DNA of 64,000 nt. It comes from Burkholderiales bacterium. GTDB lineage: Bacteria > Pseudomonadota > Gammaproteobacteria > Burkholderiales > Burkholderiaceae_C. Position 1 is the stretch's first letter; each line of letters starts with the position of its first letter. The DNA lies in the NCBI GenBank assembly GCA_021414305.1, contig JAIOOS010000015.1, positions 545,605 to 609,604 of the forward strand. Reading direction: 5' to 3'. Positions 59,125 through 64,000 of this stretch are shown here, one piece after another. A program made the position numbers and the translations under genes. The notes beneath the pieces were generated by a model. The model was not told the origin of the DNA, did not search any database, and worked only from the letters and a program-made list of their open reading frames with translations.

Positions 59125-60523
59125 TCAGACCTCCGCCCGGATGGGAATGGTGCGCTTCTTCTCGCTGCCGAACAGGCTCGTCTCGCCCGTGCCCTCGGAG
59201 CAGCCGTTGCCGAAGCTGAAGCCGCAGCCGCCGCGCACGTTGAAGGTGTTCTCGGCGTACTCGCGATGCGTCGTCGGGATGACGAAGCGGTCTTCGTAGT
59301 TGGCGATCGCCATCACGTGGTACATCTCCTCGAGCTCGGCCTGGCTGATTCCGACCTGCGCGAGCACCGCCTTGTTGATCCGCCCGTCGACGTGCTTCTC
59401 GCGCTGGAAGGCGCGCATCGCCAGCATCCGCTCGAGCGCGCGCACCACGGGCACGGTGTCGCCCGCGGTCAGCAGGTTGGCCAGGTACTTGACCGGGATG
59501 CGCAGCTGGTTGACGTCGGGGATCTCGCCGTTGGCGCCGACGTGCCCGGCGTTGGCCGCGGCGCTGATCGGCGAGAGCGGCGGCACGTACCAGACCATCG
59601 GCAGCGTCCGGTACTCCGGATGCAGCGGCAGCGCCACCTTCCATTGCACCGCCATCTTGTAGACCGGGCTGTTGCGCGCCGCCTCCATCCACTTGTCGGG
59701 AATGCCGTCGAGGCGCGCCTGGGCGATCACCTTCGGATCGAACGGGTCGAGGAAGATGTCGAGCTGCGCCTGGTACAGGTCGCGGTCGTGCTCGACGCTC
59801 GCCGCCTCCTGGATGCGGTCGGCGTCGTAGAGCAGCACGCCGAGGTAGCGGATCCGGCCGACGCAGGTCTCGCTGCACACCGTCGGCTGGCCGGCCTCGA
59901 TGCGCGGGTAGCAGAAGATGCACTTCTCGGCCTTGCCGCTCTTCCAGTTGTAGTAGATCTTCTTGTAGGGGCAGCCGCTCACGCACATCCGCCAGCCGCG
60001 GCACTTGTCCTGGTCGATCAGGACGATGCCGTCCTCTGTCGTCGAAGTTCCGGTCCTTCGAGCGCTTCGAGAATTCGCCGCCGAGGATCTCCTCCCAGTT
60101 CGGGCCCCAGACGATCTTGTCCATCTGCTTGCCCGTGATCAGGCTGCGCGGCCGCGCCGTCGGCGTCGCCTTCATCTCGGGCGCCGATTGCAGGTGCTGG
60201 TAGTCGAAGGTGAAGGGCTCGTAGTAGTCGTCGATCTCCGGCAGGTTGGGGTTGGCGAATATCCGCATCAGGAGCTTCCACTTCGCGCCCTGGCGCAGCT
60301 GCAGCGCGCCGCCTTCGCCCCGCACCCAGCCGCCGTTCCACTTCTCCTGGCTCTCCCATTCCTTCGGGTAGCCGATGCCGGGCTTGGTCTCGACGTTGTT
60401 GAACCAGGCGTACTCCATGCCGGGCCGGCTGGTCCAGACGTTCTTGCAGGTGACCGAACAGGTGTGGCAGCCGATGCACTTGTCGAGATTGAGCACCATG
60501 CCGATCTGGGCGCGGATCTTCAT
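59125..60523 (-). pseudogene. narH: Nitrate reductase beta subunit, broken by internal deletion and frameshift
   Basis: NarH relays electrons through four iron-sulfur clusters. The 5' part (ATG at 60523, overlapping the narG stop) reads correctly through CIGCHTCSVTCK to KRSKDRNFD. At 60036-60041 the reading jumps to EDGIVLIDQDKC in another frame, from which CRGWRMCVSGC, CIFC...CSETC and a normal C-terminus follow to 59125. Compared with NarH as I know it from E. coli, about 125 bases are missing, encoding some 42 residues with the CEHCLNPACVATC-type cysteine group. As written no full NarH can be made. The flanks are intact, so an assembly error or very recent deletion is likely. Confidence 0.9.
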
Positions 60524-63500
60524 GCCACCTCTCCTTGGGCCTGCACCGGCACGATGAGCTCGTTGCCGACCGGCGTGTCGAGCCAGTCGACCCGGTTCAT
60601 CTTGCGCACGACCACGAACTCGTCGCGGTTGGTGCCTATGGTTCCGTAGTAGTTGAAGCCGTAGCTGAACTGGGCGTAGCCGCCGATCATGTGCGTGGGC
60701 TTCAGGACGATGCGCGTCACCGAGTTGTGGATGCCGCCGCGCATGCCGGTGATCTCGGAGCCCGGCGTGTTGACGATCTTTTCCTGGGCGTGATACATCA
60801 TCACCATGCCCGGCTTGACGCGCTGGCTGACGACTGCGCGCGCCGCGATCGCGCCGTTGATGTTGAACAGCTCGATCCAGTCGTTGTCGACGATCCCTGC
60901 GCGCTTGGCGTCGTCCTCGCTGATCCAGACGCAGGGCCCGCCGCGGCTCAGCGTGAGCATCAGCAGGTTGTCGGTGTAGGTGCTGTGGATGCCCCACTTC
61001 TGGTGCGGGGTGATGAAGTTCAGCGCGATCTCGACGTTGCCGTTCGGCTTGATCCCCTGGATGCCCGCGGTCGTCTTCAGGTCCACCGGCGGCCGGTAGC
61101 TGCTGAAGCCTTCGCCGAAGGCGATCATCCACGGGTGGTCCATGTAGAACTGCTGCCGCCCGGTGAGGGTGCGCCAGGGAATCAGCTCGTGGACGTTGGT
61201 GTAGCCGGCGTTGTAGGAGACGGTCTCGCTCTCGATGCCGCTCCAGGTCGGCGACGAGATGATCTTGCGCGGCTGCGCCTGGATGTCGCGAAAGCGGATC
61301 TTCTCGTCCTCGCGGTGGATCGCCAGGTGGGTGTGGTCGCGCCCGGTCTGCTTGCCGAGCGCCTGCCAGGCCTTCACCGCGACGTGGCCGTTGGTCTCGG
61401 GCGCGAGCATCAGCACCACTTCGCAGGCGTCGATGTCGGTCTCGATCTTCGGCATCCCGCAGGTCGCTCCCTCGGCGAGGACGACGCCGCTCAGCTCGCC
61501 GAGCTGCTTCACCTCGGTCTGCGTGTTCCAGGCGATGCCCTTGCCGCCGTTGCCCACCTTGCCCATCAGCGGCCCGAGCGCCGTGAATCGCTTGTAGACG
61601 TTCGGGTAGTCGCGCTCGACCACCTGCAGGTTGGGCGCGGTCTTGCCCGGGACGAGCTCGCATTCGCCGCGCTTCCAGTCCTGCACCGCGAACGGCTGTG
61701 CGAGCTCGGAGGGGCTGTCGTGCATCAGCGGGGTGAGCACGAGCTCGCGCTCGACGCCCAGGTGCCCGACGCAGACCTCGCTGAACTTCTTCGCGAAGCC
61801 CTTGTAGATGTCCCAGTCGCTGCGCGATTGCCAGGCCGGATCGACCGCGGTCGACAGCGGGTGGATGAACGGGTGCATGTCGCTGGTGTTGAGGTCGTTC
61901 TTCTCGTACCAGGTCGCCGTGGGCAGGACGATGTCGGAATAGAGGCAGGTCGTGCTCATGCGGAAATCGAGCGTGACCAGGAGGTCGAGCTTGCCTTCCG
62001 GCGCCTTGTCGTGCCACACCACTTCGGTCGGCTTCGCCTCCTCGGCGCCCAGGTCCTTGCCCTGCACGCCGTTGCTCGTGCCGAGCAGATGCTTGAGGAA
62101 GTACTCGTGGCCCTTGCCCGAGGAGCCGAGCAGGTTCGAGCGCCAGACGAACATGTTGCGCGGCCAGTTGTCGGGATGGTCCGGGTCGGTGCAGCTCATC
62201 TTGAGCGTTCCGTCGCGGAGCCCTTTCACCGCATAGTCCTTCGGCTCCATGCCCGCGCTCGCCGCGTCGCGCACCACCTGCAGCGGATTGGTCTGCAGTT
62301 GCGGCGCCGAGGGCAGCCAGCCCATGCGCTCGGCGCGCACGTTGTAGTCGATCATGCTGCCGGCGTAGAGCTTCTTGTCGGCGAGCGGCGAGAGCACCTC
62401 GTCCAGGCCCAGCTTCTCGTAGCGCCACTGGTCGGTGTGGGCGTAGAAGAAGCTGGTGCTGTTCATCTGCCGCGGCGGGCGGATCCAGTCGAGCGCGAAG
62501 GCGAGCGCCGTCCAGCCCGTCTGCGGCCTGAGCTTCTCCTGGCCGACGTAGTGCGCCCAGCCGCCGCCGCTCTTGCCGATGCAGCCGCACATCATCAGCA
62601 TGTTGATGACGCCGCGGTAGTTCATGTCGCTGTGGTACCAGTGGTTCATCGCCGCGCCGATGATCACCATCGAGCGGCCCTGGGTCTTGTGCGCGTTCTC
62701 GGCGAACTGGCGCGCCACCGAGATCAGCTGCGCCCGCGGCGTGCCGGTGATGCGCTCCTGCCAGGCCGGCGTGTAGGGCGTGTCGTCGTCGAAGTCCTTG
62801 GCCGCGAACTCGCCCGCCAGGCCGCGGGCGACGCCGTAGTTCGCCACCTGCAGGTCGAACACGGTGGCGACCAGCGCCTCGCGCTTGTCGCCGGCCTTGC
62901 CGAGCGCGATCCGCTGCACGGGCACGGTGCGGATCAGCACGTCGGTCTGCGCGTTGTTCGGGAAGTGCTCGCTGACGATGCCGCCGAAGTACGGAAAGCC
63001 GACCCGCGCGGTTTCACTGCTCGGCGTCTCGCCCTCGAGCACCGAGAGGCTCAGCTTCACGTCGCTGCCGTGGCGCGCTTCCTTGGCCTCGAGGTTCCAC
63101 TGGCCGACGTCGGCGCGCCCGTCCGGGCCCCAGCGAAAGCCGATCGCGCCGTTCGGCAGCACGACCTTGCCTGCCTGGTCGAAGGCGACGGTCTTCCACT
63201 CCGGGTTGTTGGCCTGGCCGAGCTTGCCGTTGAAGTCGGAGGCGCGGAGATACCGGTCGGGCACGTGTACGACCTCGCCGCTCGGCAGGGTGTGCTCCTT
63301 CAGCATCACCAGCATCGGCATGTCGGTGTAGCGGCGGACGTATTCGTCGAAGTAGGCGCTGCGCTCGCGGCCGCCGTCGGGAAAGTAGAACTCCTTCAGG
63401 ATCACGTGGCCCATCGCCATCGCCACCGCGGCATCGGTGCCCTGCTTCGGGTGCATCCAGATGTCGGCCAGCTTGGCGACCTCGGAGTAGTCGGGCGTCA

Positions 63501-64000
63501 CCGCCACCGTCTTCGTTCCCTTGTAGCGGACCTCGGTGAAGAAGTGCGCGTCGGGCGTGCGGGTCTGCGGGACATTGGAGCCCCACGCGATGATGAATCC
63601 GGAGTTGTACCAGTCGGCTGATTCAGGCACATCGGTCTGCTCGCCCCAGATCTGCGGGCTCGCCGGCGGCAGGTCGCAATACCAGTCGTAAAAGCTCATG
63701 CACACGCCGCCGATCAGGCTCAGGTACCTGGAGCCGGCCGCGTAGCTCACCATCGACATGGCGGGGATCGGGGAAAAGCCGATTACCCGGTCCGGGCCGT
63801 GTTTTTTGATCGTGTGCACATTGGCGGCCGCCACGATCTCGTTGACCTCGTCCCACGAGGAACGCACGAAGCCGCCGAGGCCGCGCACCTTCTGGTAGTC
63901 GCGACGCTTGGCCTCGTCCCCGACTCTCGATGCCCAGGCCTCGACCGGATTGAGCGCGACGCGTGCCGCACGCCAGCTTTTCAGCAGCCGCCCGCGCACC
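60520..64000 (-). CDS. narG: Respiratory nitrate reductase alpha subunit (5' end outside window)
   Basis: At least 1160 C-terminal residues of the molybdopterin catalytic subunit that reduces nitrate to nitrite on the cytoplasmic side. About 100 N-terminal residues, including the FS0 iron-sulfur ligands, lie beyond the right edge. Present are GFSPIPAMSMVSYAAG, the Mo-ligand aspartate in YDWYCDLPPASPQ, GEQTDVPESADWYN and the C-terminal MGD-binding region (GPCVWISEDDAKRAGI, KPTHMIGGYAQ). The frame is uninterrupted. Its stop overlaps the narH start as ATGA. Confidence 0.97.
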   Translation of the reverse strand, partial: VRGRLLKSWRAARVALNPVEAWASRVGDEAKRRDYQKVRGLGGFVRSSWDEVNEIVAAANVHTIKKHGPDRVIGFSPIPAMSMVSYAAGSRYLSLIGGVCMSFYDWYCDLPPASPQIWGEQTDVPESADWYNSGFIIAWGSNVPQTRTPDAHFFTEVRYKGTKTVAVTPDYSEVAKLADIWMHPKQGTDAAVAMAMGHVILKEFYFPDGGRERSAYFDEYVRRYTDMPMLVMLKEHTLPSGEVVHVPDRYLRASDFNGKLGQANNPEWKTVAFDQAGKVVLPNGAIGFRWGPDGRADVGQWNLEAKEARHGSDVKLSLSVLEGETPSSETARVGFPYFGGIVSEHFPNNAQTDVLIRTVPVQRIALGKAGDKREALVATVFDLQVANYGVARGLAGEFAAKDFDDDTPYTPAWQERITGTPRAQLISVARQFAENAHKTQGRSMVIIGAAMNHWYHSDMNYRGVINMLMMCGCIGKSGGGWAHYVGQEKLRPQTGWTALAFALDWIRPPRQMNSTSFFYAHTDQWRYEKLGLDEVLSPLADKKLYAGSMIDYNVRAERMGWLPSAPQLQTNPLQVVRDAASAGMEPKDYAVKGLRDGTLKMSCTDPDHPDNWPRNMFVWRSNLLGSSGKGHEYFLKHLLGTSNGVQGKDLGAEEAKPTEVVWHDKAPEGKLDLLVTLDFRMSTTCLYSDIVLPTATWYEKNDLNTSDMHPFIHPLSTAVDPAWQSRSDWDIYKGFAKKFSEVCVGHLGVERELVLTPLMHDSPSELAQPFAVQDWKRGECELVPGKTAPNLQVVERDYPNVYKRFTALGPLMGKVGNGGKGIAWNTQTEVKQLGELSGVVLAEGATCGMPKIETDIDACEVVLMLAPETNGHVAVKAWQALGKQTGRDHTHLAIHREDEKIRFRDIQAQPRKIISSPTWSGIESETVSYNAGYTNVHELIPWRTLTGRQQFYMDHPWMIAFGEGFSSYRPPVDLKTTAGIQGIKPNGNVEIALNFITPHQKWGIHSTYTDNLLMLTLSRGGPCVWISEDDAKRAGIVDNDWIELFNINGAIAARAVVSQRVKPGMVMMYHAQEKIVNTPGSEITGMRGGIHNSVTRIVLKPTHMIGGYAQFSYGFNYYGTIGTNRDEFVVVRKMNRVDWLDTPVGNELIVPVQAQGEVA

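Noticed and set aside
60520..64000. Truncated narG as a second sign of nar decay
   Set aside because: The missing N-terminus is due to the window edge; the frame is open to the last base, so there is no evidence of damage in narG.

Overview
The window looks like chromosomal DNA of a GC-rich betaproteobacterium, most likely from the order Burkholderiales. The reasons are gene order and gene architecture: a coxB/ctaD operon preceded by a DUF2244 gene, ruvX-pyrR-pyrB-pyrC', rubredoxin-pilGHIJ-chpA, grxC-secB-gpsA, and a complete division/cell-wall (dcw) cluster in which murE and murF form one reading frame. There is no sign of phage, insertion sequences, CRISPR arrays or tRNA/rRNA genes. Coding density is very high: the longest stretch without a gene is 285 bases (50356-50640).

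Layout, left to right. 1-2260: end of a cytochrome c oxidase operon (DUF2244, coxB, start of ctaD). 2332-6785: a BioC-like methyltransferase and comF (divergent), trmL, and the rhodanese-grxC-secB-gpsA operon. 6920-13835: gpmA, plsC, the pyrimidine genes pyrC'-pyrB-pyrR with ruvX and algH, and phrB. 13840-24506: the Pil-Chp chemosensory system for type IV pili with a leading rubredoxin gene. 24656-26882: a ThiD-family kinase and hemL. 26931-29736: two orphan periplasmic binding proteins and two small exported or membrane proteins. 29798-32023: mpl, yqiA and a small membrane protein. 32058-50355 (minus strand): mraZ-rsmH-ftsL-ftsI-murEF-mraY-murD-ftsW-murG-murC-ddlB-ftsQ-ftsA-ftsZ-lpxC, with ten consecutive gene junctions overlapping. 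50641-54453: adenosylcobalamin-dependent ribonucleotide reductase nrdJ and, divergently, a cupin gene and a small conserved gene. 54490-64000: sirB2-like gene, nnrS, carbonic anhydrase, ppiC and narI-narJ-narH-narG (minus strand; narG runs off the window).

How the genes work together: the dcw block supplies the cytoplasmic and lipid-linked steps of peptidoglycan synthesis together with the divisome, and Mpl recycles muropeptides into the same pool. The right end encodes nitrate respiration with an NO-response protein, and the left end aerobic respiration, so the organism is probably a facultative denitrifier or nitrate reducer. A B12-dependent ribonucleotide reductase fits life with and without oxygen.

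Most of the window is conserved housekeeping DNA and I found no clearly new system. The points most worth a second look are: (1) narH is broken by a deletion of about 125 bases that removes one cysteine group and shifts the frame; (2) five genes have a -10-like hexamer ending 6-7 bases before the start codon, suggesting leaderless mRNAs; (3) a 10-base-phased MraZ box overlaps a sigma70-like promoter and ends at the mraZ start codon; (4) pyrC' and the ThiD-family protein have lost catalytic residues; (5) a 12-bp GC hairpin lies between ftsZ and lpxC.
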